Assembly (NCBI GenBank): GCA_032433595.1
Contig: JASWJB010000255.1
Coordinates: forward strand, 1 to 64,000
DNA from: Conoideocrella luteorostrata
Lineage: Eukaryota; Ascomycota; Sordariomycetes; Hypocreales; Clavicipitaceae
DNA: 64,000 nucleotides
Direction: 5' to 3'
The notes under the pieces were generated by a model. The model ran no database searches. It worked only from the letters and a program-made list of their open reading frames with translations, and was not told the origin of the DNA. The position numbers were made by a program, and so were the translations under genes. Positions 34,501 through 45,823 of the stretch are shown here, piece after piece. Every line of letters starts with the position of its first letter. The first letter of the stretch is position 1.

Positions 34501-34747
34501 CGGCTTTTTGGTTGATAATATTGGCCGTGGCCATGACAGGTCCACCATTTTGGCCCGGCACAACCGTTGCTGCGCTAGCTAGCGAACTCAGCGACGTTGA
34601 CGAACCAGCATAAGCCGTCGAACCCGACAACTGGCTGCCGCGAGGCGCACTGCTCATATTTCTTGGTTGACGAATATCGTTGAAGCCGCTCTGGTTAGAC
34701 TGGAAGACCGGAGCGGTATTATTTCGAATCAGGGGAGCATGGGCCAT
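31581..34747 (-). CDS. CDC24: Cdc42 guanine nucleotide exchange factor Cdc24 (1001 aa)
   Basis: Activates the Rho GTPase Cdc42 at sites of polarised growth. Exons: 34747-33374, 33285-33114 and 33040-31581, with GT-AG introns and a continuous frame. Order: disordered N-terminus; CDC24/calponin-like domain (about 90-215); RhoGEF/DH domain (about 236-420, with ELVDTERKYVQDLENL and LLKPMQRLVKYPLLL); PH domain (about 435-600) built from exons 1 to 3, with YEIYLFE, LKGRIFMTNV and IWWKGDPG; a long Ser/Pro/Gln-rich linker; and a C-terminal PB1 domain with the acidic DEDGDFVTIQSDDD motif that binds Bem1-type scaffolds. The ATG at 34747 gives MAHAPLIRNN; two codons upstream are open but lack ATG. The stop lies in GGTCAGTAA, which could also be read as a GTCAGT donor, so an alternative C-terminus is possible. 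Confidence 0.95.
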
Positions 34748-37700
34748 GTCCAATTACTCCATCCGTCGAAGGGGAAGATCAGAAGTTCCCAGTATGTGAA
34801 CACTATTAGTGAGCAACAGAGGAGCAAGACCTTTGTATCGTCATTCGAGGGAGGGGCTGAACCTGACAACAAAATCAGAGTAAGTGGAGGGACGCTATCG
34901 CTTCGTTAACGTAGTCGTTAGGGGGTTGTCCGTGTTTGTTTAAGTCCTCCCTTCCGGTTTGGAATGGTCTCAGACGAAAAGTCAACGGCGCGTCGTGCAA
35001 GAAACAATGGTCAAGTGAGCGCTCCGGTGGATGCTGGAGAAACGCGGCTGCCCGCTGTCTTTGTATATCCCGTTGGGTCGTCCGCCACTTTAAAGAGGAA
35101 GGCAAAGCGGCGAGTTTGAGTTGCTTTTTTTGGAGGGGGTGGTGCCGACACCGACGATGTGGGTGTTGGAGGGGGAAAGCCGCTACCCTCTCAACTCAAA
35201 TTATCGAAAGTGCAACCCGTGGCGAACAGCGACGTGGCGAACGATGTTTGACAGGTAAGGCAGTTAAGCCGAGCCACCTTTGTCACGAAGCAGGCGACAA
35301 GAGTCAGAGACAAGCAGCAGGCGTCAGGCGACGTCAATTCGAGGAGGTGAGCTGAGGGTGCTGCAGGCGACGACGATGCAGACGCAGGCGTAGGCGGAAG
35401 TTGGGGCAGCTCAGCACCGTTTAGGCGGTCGAAGGCAGGATCGGGGTCGACTAGAGAGGCAGAGAGGGTCGGGGCTGCTGCGTTTTCGGTAGCGCCTCCA
35501 GCCAAGTCTAGTCTGGTGGGTGGCCAGGGTGGCTAGAGTGGCTCACCCAGAAGTGGGGGCAGGTTGGTCTGTCTGGTGGTGGGTCGGTGGGATCGAGACA
35601 GGGACGAGAACTAGGAGGAGGACTGTCAAGTGCACAATACCCCGTGCGATGTACGGAGTACAATGAGTAGTGCAAAGATTAGACCGGGTCAAGGCGGCTC
35701 GCAGGTAACCAGAGCAGCCCTTCTGAACCTGTCTCTTGTTCGTTGCTAATAAAGGGGTCCAGGTGCATCAGACAAGCTGAAGGCCACCGCAGCGTTGGAT
35801 GTCGACGCTGAGACAGTACGCAGCCCAGTGGAACGGGCAGAGCCTGGTCAATTGCCGAGCAGAGCCAGGAGGATGGGACAACAGATACAGGAGCGCAGAA
35901 GTACAATATTTCCATACGCGAGACTTGATCGCAACAATCATCGAGCGGCGGGAAGAGCCCTGAGACGCATGAACCAGCGCACGGCGGCTGCGAAAGTCCC
36001 ACAGACATGAATGTGGATTCATTAGGCTGGGCGGTTGGGCCGGTTAGAGAGAATGGGCTACAGAGACAACCTATTGTGCCATACGTGCTGGTTGTAATAT
36101 TGTAGTAAGTATATCGTACAAAGTACTGTACAGTACCGTATACTTGCTTCGTACGTTCATAGCGTATCGTGTATGCGATACCGCCCACCCCATCGAAGGC
36201 CAGATCGCGGACTTGACCAACATGCGCATGAGCATTGAGCACTTGGGCATGGAGCATGGAGACTGAGATGGGACTGTGAGCATAGCCCAGATACCAGCGC
36301 GTGCTCATGTGGCTTATTATTGTACCGACTCTATTCACAATGCTCTCAAGATTCATGCGGGTAGTCATTGATATTGACGCTGGTATGAATTATTCGTATC
36401 CTTGTTCCAAAAATGGACGTCATGCACGGTGAAGGTTAAAGTTCTAAAAAAAAAAAAGAAAGGTCAACAGCCCTCACATCGTTTTCCTTGATTCGGCGAT
36501 AACGTGCAGCAGCGCCGCCGTGGCGGGAGACGTTGCGCCTTCTTTTGCGCCAGCTTTTCAAAGTCCGCGCCAAACAAAGCCGCCCCAGAACCAGTCGTTG
36601 GGTTCGGCAGGACGATAGGGTTGGGCTGGGCTGCACTACGGAGCGTTGCATCCACACCGGTTCCCTCTAGACGGTAACAGCGTCAATTTCATTCGACTCT
36701 GCAGCCCTAGCCTCTGCGCGGAAGGCTCTGGCCGGTACTTGGCTGTTCTACCATACTACAGAACCGGTGAGACTCAAGACTTGGGAAGCTTCTACTCCGT
36801 AGTTAGAGTCACTTTGCTTCGCCTTGATCCCATGGACGAAAAAGGGGACCAAGCCACCCCACCTCTCCGTCCACACAACCACGCAAACACGCGAACACCA
36901 AGAGTAGATTGCGCGCAACATTACGGAGTACTCCGTACCGAGTAGTTACTTAGCAATTGTCCGCCCCCTCCTCAACCTCCCCTGGACACTGTCATGGCGT
37001 CTCGCCTTGGAGGATGCAACGCAGGGTTGGATGACGACTGGCCATGGAATTTCAAGTGTGCTTGTTTCAACCTAGCCAAAGGTGGGTAGGCTTGCCGTGG
37101 TCGACAGCTGGCCTCAGAGAACTGATGATCACTCCAATAGCCAACCCCCTCATGGTCTCATAATTAGTTACGGAGTCAACAGTATTACTCTGTTGTTGGG
37201 GGCCGCACCGCTAGAATAGTCTTGATCTCCTTTGTCCAAATCCCGGTCGAGAAAGTGGCTTTTGAGTACTGAGTAAGTTCGGTCTGAGTGATAACCTTGG
37301 AGTCCTATCACGAAAAGTGCTACTTGCCTACTAGGGAGGTCAGTAGATCTCCGCATGCAAAATGCGAACAGTGTACAAGCTAACTCTCCTCACTGTATTG
37401 TGCAAAAACCCTTTCATGACAGGTTCGAGGGGCTCAAAGAGGGCTGCACCGATGCGTCTAGCAGAGACGTTTTGTTTCGGAGCATGTAGCCACGGTCGTA
37501 CTAAGAAGCGTGAAGTGTTTCTGCCCATCATCCCATTAACATGTGCCGTCTAACAGCACGACACCTCTCATTAAGGCATGACATGCACACCATCATATCA
37601 AATGTTTGGAACGACGCTTTGGGTTTTTTTTTTTCGCCACAATCAGGCTCTGGCATTCCTTTTTGTCAATCTACTTGGGTCGTAGTACGTGCCCAACGGG

Positions 37701-40469
37701 GCTGAGAATACAGTTATATTGCCCACGTTCAAGTGTCTATGCCCAGGACCATGGGCGCATAAAGTCAGAGTCATCTGACACCTCATATGCGGTGTCCTGA
37801 AATGGTTTAGTCCTAATTATGGCCATCAAGAGAAGTAGCTGGCAGTGTTTTATGTATTAACCAGTGGATCGAAATAAAGCTGGGGAAGCACGGATCGGTA
37901 ATGTCGACTGGTGACAACAAAAGAATAGACATCGACGACGTGAAGGAGGGGAATGCTGCGAGCGCAGGATAGCGCCAGCCAGACGATAGCTCCTTGTCAC
38001 CCTCTCCCAAAAGCGGACTTAGTGGGATCCACAGTGCGGTCAGCCGGCCGGCAGTGAGAGCGAGGTGGTTGGCAGTGGCAGGTTACCGGGTTGCTCGATT
38101 ATCGACTTCATGTTGCATGGAATTGTACGCGACATCTGCCGGCGACCATCGGTCTCCACGATGAATGGCAATCAGACTGTTCCGTTCTTTTGTAACATCA
38201 TGCACTTGGCAATCCTGCTTCTCTGTCTAGCCAGATAACTAGTTCTGTAACGCAAGTAATCACATATTCCGGACTCCGTACTGACGGTCATGACACGCCC
38301 TGTCGTAGATCAAATACCATGACTCGGGTGAAACTTTGTTTGTACTGTACTGTAATAACAGCATACCACCTACATTTGACCCGTCAGATGCGAGTGACCC
38401 GTTTCTTCTTTGTTCTCTCAACGAAATGATCCTCAAAACCAAAGGCAAAACTACTTTGACACTTGAACTCACCACGTGCGCGCCGAAAAAGTGCAGCCAC
38501 AGCGAAGAATTCGATGTTTCAACAAATGAGGCCTCCTTCTTGGCTTCACTCCTTTACCAGTAGTCATCAAAAATCACCCCATACCTTACAAGCATGTATG
38601 CTGCGCTGAGTAATTTTAATTCTTAGTAAGCATTTACGTAGCATTTCATGTTTATTAAAAGGCGTCTTGGTATGCTGCTAATGGGGGAAATAATTCGTTG
38701 ATTTTGATCATTCCCCGCGACTGATGAAACACCTATGTCGCGACCCTCCAACCCTGTAGTCAGGCACAAGCAAGTCTATCGAGATAGGCGGACCGAACGG
38801 TGGCGGCATCGTAATGCGCCCAGAGAGGCGTCATTGGACGGATATTAACGCCCTCACTTTTGATTCGAAGAAACCAGGCACATAAAATAACGCGTGGGTG
38901 GCTATGCCGTTTAACCAGTTCTGCATCGGAAACAGTTGAAGCCGTTCTGTCCCCGGCACTACCTATTCGTTGGTGAAACGATTCGTGAGGCAGCAAACCT
39001 GTGTGCAAATCTTCAGATGAAGGTGAAAACTAACAGCTGGAACTCACGTACGAATTGTGAAGAATCTAGACACTAGTAGCGATTCAAAAAGAGAACGGGG
39101 ATGAAAGGGCCTGCCCTCCTTCCGGGTTGAAATGGGATATATATGAGTCTACAAATGATCGAACTGGTAGAGCGTCATAGCCTACCTAATTCTCGATAAC
39201 TACGCCATGTGTAAGTGAATTTGCGCATTTGCGCATGCTACGAGGCAATTCTGACCCGCCTGATGATACGTCAAGCTCATAGTTATCCTAAGCGCCAAAG
39301 AAACCAGTACAAGATGTCTACAGCATGGTTTGGGCACGACATGCACGGCTTGTGCCAGGGCATCATTTATCTATCATGGGTTGCAAGCCTGCATCGCAAA
39401 CTGCGCATGGCAACGCAGGGTAAGGTCGAGTGAGGCGAGCGGTGCCGGGCTGCAGGTTGGCGGGCCGCGTCGCTCCCCGTCCCCTCCGCCACCTATGACT
39501 GCAGGCTGACGAGCCGCTTCGCAGCGCCACTGACCAGGTGGCCATCCATGCACATTGCATTGCGCATACTCAGTACTCCGTACTCCGCATGCCAATTCGC
39601 TGTTGCCCTGCTGCTCGTCTACCTGCCTGCCCGCCTTGCTGCGTTTTCGGCTCAAAGAGCTTGTCGACAGCCTCTGGTTTCTGGCAGCCCGGCATCAATA
39701 TTAATGAGCGATGCTTGTACAGGCGGCAGACGTTGTCAGAGACAGCCTGGACCCGGCCGCCGGCCTACTTGAGTATTCGCCACTCCCTCGGTCTGGTTCT
39801 CAATGTTGTCTCGAAGCTGGGTCTGGCCTGCTTTACCATGCGCCCCAGTGGCAACGGACTGAGCAGGTTCTGGGGTTAGCAACGGTACGGAGCGCTCCAC
39901 ACCTCGTCCACGTAGGCAGACGGCAAACAGGCTGGCAGGTAGCAACCCCCACGGCCACTTACGCCAGCGAGCAGCGGCCAGATGTGAGACCAGGTGACGC
40001 TAGAGGCCGTAAACAGCCACTCATTGGTCCTTGGCCCGCTCTTGTGCTCATGGCCGCTCTCGATGTTGACCATCAGTTGGAAACTGGTCGATAGGTTGGG
40101 CACCTGGAGAAGTAAACACCACAACGCCATCACAAAACCCCTGGGCTGCCGATGCTTCGTCAAGTCCGTCTCCTTTGAGGAGGACGACTGCTCGTGCCTA
40201 ACCACTCTACTCCAGAGGCAGCGACTTCGCGTCGCTCATGTGCCACAGTGTTGCACCAGACGTGCCCATAGCATTTGCGAGCATCTGGCGAGGCCGACCG
40301 TCATTCTGCCCGCAGGTTCTCGGATCAATACCAGGCAGTAATTCGACTGGCTGACGAAAATAGTACATTAGTCTTCGGTGACAAGCTGCTCTGCCACTGT
40401 GGTTCTATCACTACTGTTTATTCCCGGTCTTATGTCGTTTGGGCGCTGCCATAGTTGGACCACGACTCT
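34748..40469. other. 5.7-kb intergenic interval between divergent CDC24 and FWD-1
   Basis: The first kilobase is probably the CDC24 leader and promoter. A short low-complexity minus-strand frame at 35191-35505 may be an upstream ORF but is unsupported. TACGGAGTA words occur at 35652, 36793, 36922, 36929 and 39574. No other gene supported. Confidence 0.5.
36922..36937. repeat. 16-bp perfect palindrome of the TACGGAGTA word
   Basis: TACGGAGTACTCCGTA is identical to its reverse complement. It is made of two overlapping inverted copies of the dispersed 9-mer. Confidence 0.9.
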
Positions 40470-43400
40470 ATGACGAAATCAGATCAGCTCTCAACGATGG
40501 ATACTTTTTCACCGGCTCATCAGCCCGACGAGGGCTACTCTGAAGACCCTTTGAATCCCCCTGTTCACCAGAGCTTGGCTGCCAGCTTGGCAACATTACG
40601 ATCACCAGCTGATCTACCATCATGGCTGGCGAGCAATGCTTCGGCCCTGCCGGTATCAGTCAAGAAAGGTCAGTGCGGAAACAAACGTGATTCCATCAAG
40701 TGCTATGTTATTGCCAATGTGGCACTGTAGCTAACCTTGAATTTTCATATCAGAATTAACTTTGACTCTCCTGGATGACCTTCCTACGTCCGCCATTGCC
40801 GAAATTGTCCAACGGCTCAACCCTAGACTATATATCGATTTCGTGCAGTATTTGCCCGCTGAAATTTGCCTCAAAGTACTTGGCTACCTAGATCCTGTCT
40901 CTTTGGTTGGCGTTGCTCAGACCTGCCGGGCATGGTATGAACTGGCTCTGGACAGAAAGCTATGGGAGAGGCTGTATTACCTCGAAGGATGGAAGGCCAT
41001 CACAGGTGAGATTGAGGCGTCAGAGCACAAAATCAACGCCGGCTTGAATAACTCGATTGGACATTTGCACCGAATACAGAATGCCGATGGCCAAACCAAC
41101 AAAATCCGAGCCATAAACAATGACGATGAAGACATGGAAATGGATGACTTTGATCAACGCCAGAGTATGCAGGATACTGTAGGAGTGCTTGGTAACAGCA
41201 TTTTCGGAACACCTGGCTCTTCATTTTCTTCAAACCTACCAGTTTTGTCTCCCGTTGGCGGCGATGTTCCCATGGACACTAGCTTCACATCGAATTCATC
41301 GGCTTTCAAGGGCAAAACTGTGGATAGGAGCTTTGGCTCGTCTGATGTCGTACGCGTTAAGCGCAAGGAGCCTGGCGGAACCCCAGAGCCGTCTTTGCCC
41401 CCAATACTGCCAACTGATAACGCAAGCATCGCAATGCGGTCAACTTTGTGGGCATGGGATGTCGGCAGCTCTAGATATCGGATTAACTGGAAGTACCTTT
41501 ACAATATGCGACGGCGTCTAGAATCAAACTGGGAGCTTGGGAAATACACAACATTTCAGCTACCGCATCCCCATTATCCGGAGGAAGGACACCAGGAGTG
41601 TGTTTACACTCTACAGTTCGACGCACATTACCTGGTGAGCGGAAGTAGAGACCAGACGATGCGCATTTGGAACCTTCGTACACGCAGATTAGTCCGCCCA
41701 CCTTTGATTGCGCATACCGGCTCAGTACTGTGTCTGCAATTTGATGCGACTCCTGACGAGGATATTCTTGTTTCAGGTAGCAGCGACTCCAACGTCTTTA
41801 TCTGGAAATTTTCAACGGGTGAGCTCATTCAGAAAATTACAAAGGCGCATCGTGAGTCTGTCCTAAACGTTCGGTTCGACAAACGAATTCTTGTTACTTC
41901 ATCCAAGGACAAGACGATAAAAATCTTCAATCGTCGACCACTTCGCTTTGGAGATCTGGGATACACAACGGGCGACATGGCCTTTAGCCCTACTAGTACA
42001 ACGCTCAAGCGTTACGGGTATGAGCCGGATCTTGCCCAGGAACTGCCACTCAAGGAACCATACACCATGATAGGATGTTTGGAGGGGCACGGCGCAGCCG
42101 TCAACGCAATTCAAGTCATGGATCGGACCATTGTTTCGGTATCTGGAGATAGACATATTAAAGTTTGGGACTGGCCAGACCAGATCTGTACCCAGACGAT
42201 ACCTGCACACGATAAGGGCATTGCGTGCGTTGAGTTTGATGGAAGAAGAATTGTTAGTGGCAGCAGTGACTATGAGGTGTGCATCTTTGATGCCCCAACG
42301 GGATTGAAGGTTGCGCAACTTCGCGGGCATGCTCACCTAGTAAGGACTGTCCAAGCAGGATTTGGCGACCTGCCTTACAGCCAGGCTGAAGACGAAGCAG
42401 ACGCCAAGAGTGTGGATGCAGAGTATTTCAAGGCGGTTCAAACCGGCGAGATCATCCAAGGTGGTGAGAGAAGGAATCGACGCGTGAGGAGAGTGAATGC
42501 GGGTAGTTCCAGACCAGCTGATGTACAAGCCTTTGGTGCAAAGGTGCCGCCAGGGGGCGGCGGGGGACGAAAGTACGGGCGCATCGTCTCTGGGTCTTAT
42601 GACCAAAGCATCATTATCTGGCGACGGGATAAAGAAGGGGTTTGGAAGCCAGCCCATCATCTCCGCCAAGAAGAAGCAGCTGCCGCTGCTCAGAGACACA
42701 TGGCTCTCTCGGTACCACAAGCTTTCGTGGTTCAGCCTCAGACTAACATTCCGTTACATACCTCTGGACAGCCCTCTGGCATAAGCTCGCCTAGAATGAG
42801 GACCTACGTACAGGGCGGTGCTGGCCAAGTGATCGTCGATCCTAACGGGGGCGTTCCAGGGTCTGATAGGATGTATATGCATTTGATTGACCAAGTTGTT
42901 CCGTTGGGTCCACAAGCACTTGAACAGACATTGGCAAGCTGTCCGGCTATGCTTGGTTGTCACAGTTACTTACAAACTGTTATTGAACGCGAACAATCAC
43001 CATTGCTTCGCACGCAACTTCGACAAGCGATAACGGCGGCTTTGGTGGCGTTCCAAACTGGTCAATCGTCGAGACCACGCCCAGTTAGTATACTCTCCGC
43101 ATCTTTGGCCGGTGCGACTGCTACTGGACCCTCCATCGCAGGCTCAAGCAGCTCAATAGGAGCAAGACCACCTGGCAGTGGTTTATCTGGCCCTCTCCTT
43201 GGGGAGACCTCAAGAGTCGCCACAGCCGATGCTGGACCATCGACGGTTTCAGCAGCACCATCTGCACCGGATGTGGCAATGTTGACATCTCCCTCACCCG
43301 CCCCAAATCCTCTTTTGACACCAGTTCCGGCAACAGCTCAGCCTGCCCAAGCAATATTAACCCACAACGCGCCGCCGCCCTCGCATCATCATCATCATCA

Positions 43401-43569
43401 TCCACACATAGCTGCAGCCGAGAATGCCCCAGCACGCGTATTCAAGCTCCAGTTCGATGCTCGTAAAATTGTGTGCTGTAGCCAAGCACCTGTCATTGTG
43501 GGCTGGGACTTCTGTAACGGAGATGCTGAGCTTGAGGAGACTGCTCGTTTTTTTGGTACTGTCGACTAG
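40470..43569 (+). CDS. fwd-1: F-box/WD40 protein, FWD-1-like SCF ubiquitin ligase subunit (1004 aa)
   Basis: The substrate-recognition subunit of an SCF ubiquitin ligase. In Neurospora the FWD-1 family drives degradation of the clock protein FRQ. Exons 40470-40668 and 40754-43569, with an 85-nt intron (GTCAGT donor, ATATCAG acceptor). The F-box is at about 97-145 (LPAEICLKVLGYLDP, WERLYYLEGW). A long acidic/Ser-rich spacer precedes WD40 repeats at about 345-685 (ECVYTLQFD, LVSGSRDQTMRIWN, GSVLCLQFD, LVSGSSDSNVFIWK, HRESVLNVRFD, GIACVEFDGRRIVSGSSD, VRTVQAGFGD). A disordered Ser/Pro/His-rich tail follows, including a His6 run, and then a conserved-looking end FKLQFDARKIVCC...GWDFCNGD at about 960-990. 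The start used is the first ATG; an open TTG lies upstream. Cdc4-type and Met30-type proteins are alternatives but fit the blade sequences less well. Confidence 0.88.
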
Positions 43570-44188
43570 TATCATTAATGAATACAGGATACAGATTCTG
43601 GGGATTATGTGCTTATCATAGGCATACTTCAAACTGGAATAAATTACTCACCAAGTACCGAGGAATCTATGAGTTGGGACCGTGGTAGCGGTGCAGCATT
43701 GTACCACCAAGTACTCATTTGATACATCTTGGCGAAGGGAATTAGCATATATCAACTGGCGCAATGGGGATGGTGGTTACTGGCCAAGGGTTTGGAGTGA
43801 TAGGAATAACCGTTGTTTTACTTGGTCATGCATGCATTATGATGAACGCGGCTTGGTAGGAGAAGTGATTACGATGCACCTGGCGGAAAGAAAGGGCAAC
43901 AAGTGATGATTCCAAAATCACGACTTGCAGATGATGGATGACGGCAGAGGCTAGATACAAACGTACATGAATGAGTATTCGAGTCTTGTACCAAATACTA
44001 ATCACCAATTATGTTTAATTCGTTGCTCATATATGTGTGTATCATGTGCAGTGAAGTATTCAAAATAAAAGCGACCGCCGTTGAAACGAGTATTTATCGC
44101 CTCCCTATGCACAGTATTTGACGCAAAGCCCTTGTTCCCAATCCACGCCAGTCTCGAACGAGTGCAGTATCTCATCCGAGAACCAATG
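43570..44188. other. Intergenic, convergent 3' region
   Basis: Between the convergent FWD-1 and VPS60 genes. No gene seen. Confidence 0.5.
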
Positions 44189-44827
44189 TTAACCAGCAGC
44201 CTCCTTGACCTTAGCCTCCATCCGTGGTGGCTCATCAATGAACTCGGGCGCTACCTCATCTTGAAGGAAACCGGGTACTGCCCCTCCCATCTCCATCTCC
44301 AACTCTTGCTCCATACCCAGGGCCTCCAACTCAGCATCCAGCTCGGACTCATCCACTTCATCAGGGATATCATAACTCCTCGCCAAACTATCCTGAATCT
44401 CATTTCCCACGTCCATCAAATCCGCCATCTCATCCTGCAATCTCTCAATCTTGTCGATGTCGATCTTGCCATACTGTTTCTTGAGTTCCTTATTTGTCGT
44501 CTTCATGGCATCGACTTGCGTCATGACGTTTTTTAAATTATCCTGCATACTGGATGCCTGTTCCATGTTCCATACTTGGCCTTCTAGCTTTTCTTTTTCC
44601 GCTTCGTAGGCTTTTCGCCGTTGGAGGACCTTGAGCGCCTTTTGCTTGATGGCTTGTTTGCCGGGGCCATCGCGCATTCTGCTCAGCTTTTCCTGATATG
44701 CGGATAGTTCGCCATTGAGGGCTTTGAGTTTGGTGTCGATGCTGGCAATGCGGGTGTCAATGTTGCTTATTGCGCCGTTGAGGGTGGGCTTGGGGGCGGT
44801 GGGTTTCGAGCCGAAGAGACGGTTCAT
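44189..44827 (-). CDS. VPS60: ESCRT-III-like protein Vps60/CHMP5 (212 aa)
   Basis: An accessory ESCRT-III protein that helps stimulate the Vps4 ATPase (with Vta1) during endosomal sorting. Single exon. It starts MNRLFGSKPTAPKPTLNGAI, typical of the family. The Snf7-fold coiled-coil core follows (IDTRIASIDTKLKALN, KMRDGPGK-like RMRDGPGKQAIKQKAL, QVWNMEQASSMQDNLKNVM, TTNKELKKQYGKIDIDKIE, LQDEMADLMDVGNEIQ). An acidic C-terminus with DESELDAELEAL serves as the MIM-like Vps4/Vta1-binding end. Length is close to yeast Vps60 (229 aa). The conserved N-terminal basic helix and the central motifs make this assignment firm. Confidence 0.95.
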   Translation of the reverse strand: MNRLFGSKPTAPKPTLNGAISNIDTRIASIDTKLKALNGELSAYQEKLSRMRDGPGKQAIKQKALKVLQRRKAYEAEKEKLEGQVWNMEQASSMQDNLKNVMTQVDAMKTTNKELKKQYGKIDIDKIERLQDEMADLMDVGNEIQDSLARSYDIPDEVDESELDAELEALGMEQELEMEMGGAVPGFLQDEVAPEFIDEPPRMEAKVKEAAG

Positions 44828-45171
44828 GGTGACGAGGGAAAAGCGTGTTGAAAAATGGGTTGTTCTAAAGAGTTAGAAGAACCTCCTGAGTAGGAATCTG
44901 GGGTACAAAATGGGTTGGCGACGAAGGCAGCAGCCTGGGGGAAAAGTGGTAGCCTGGGAGAACGAAAGAGATGACGCTGGCTCTGTTACGGGTGAGGCGT
45001 CACGATGCTGGAGCTTCATACTGTGGAGAGACACCCCTCCACAAACAGTTTGCATTGGAAAGAGTGAGAGATGACTAAGCAGCCGAATCTATGAGCGACA
45101 AGATTATAATACCTACACTGAATAAGCTAGGATTATTATTGAACAAGTAAAAACCAAATATACATACATAT

Positions 45172-45191
45172 ATACATACATATGTATGTAT
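45172..45191. repeat. 20-bp perfect palindrome of ATAC/GTAT units
   Basis: ATACATACATATGTATGTAT equals its reverse complement. It is flanked by further TACA/TGTA repeats and could extrude as a cruciform. Confidence 0.9.
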
Positions 45192-45235
45192 GTATAATAG
45201 AACACAATAATAATTCTTTTCATTTCGTGTATTGT

Positions 45236-45253
45236 GTACTCCGTACGGAGTAC
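45236..45253. repeat. 18-bp perfect palindrome of the TACGGAGTA word
   Basis: GTACTCCGTACGGAGTAC equals its reverse complement and contains two inverted copies of the dispersed 9-mer. Confidence 0.95.
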
Positions 45254-45823
45254 GTTGCTAGACAAACAGCGCGCAGAGAGGCTCGTCGCATTGCGGGTCG
45301 CGAGGTGGATATTAGAGAACTATCCTTCGCCTAAAGATAGAGATACTAGCCGCAATCCCTCAGGAGAGAGTGATAAGACATGAAATCATTACAATAAGAT
45401 GACGACGCATAAACTCTGCAGGACTCTAGAAAGGCCTCAAGGGTACGGAGTAACGCCACCAGCCCCACCGTCAGTTTACTGTGGCGTTGAACAAGCGAGG
45501 TTGACAACTCTAAATGCAGCACATAGACCCGCAGCTCTTGTAAGGGACTAGCGCGTTCTGCCTGGTCTGGGAGCATGTAAACAATGTCTCTGGTTTCGAG
45601 CTGCTCGTGCTCGTTTTCCCTCATACCACACATTCACGAGCTACGAACAATTCAAGAACGAATACTACAAACACAACAACTTTCGAAATCCTATGCTCTT
45701 TGCACAGGTTTCTAAACAACAAGAACAACGACTATTTGCCTTTGGCAAGAACTTTTTGCACCACGCCAACGCGGTTGCCCCATTTTCAAGATATTGTCTG
45801 AAAATCAGCAACCACGACTCGCC

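Larger units (their letters stand above)
44828..45823. other. Divergent promoter with two perfect palindromes
   Basis: Between VPS60 and the plus-strand gene at 45824. It holds an AT-rich 20-bp palindrome (45172-45191), an 18-bp palindrome of the TACGGAGTA word (45236-45253) and one further copy at 45444. The 95-codon and smaller open frames here have no supporting features. Confidence 0.6.

Noticed and set aside
35191..35505. Ala/Ser/Pro-rich minus-strand frame upstream of CDC24
   Set aside because: Could be an upstream ORF, but it is low-complexity and without splice or conservation evidence.
39711..40205. Overlapping 110-127 codon frames on both strands
   Set aside because: Neither has domains or signals; GC-rich DNA opens frames by chance.
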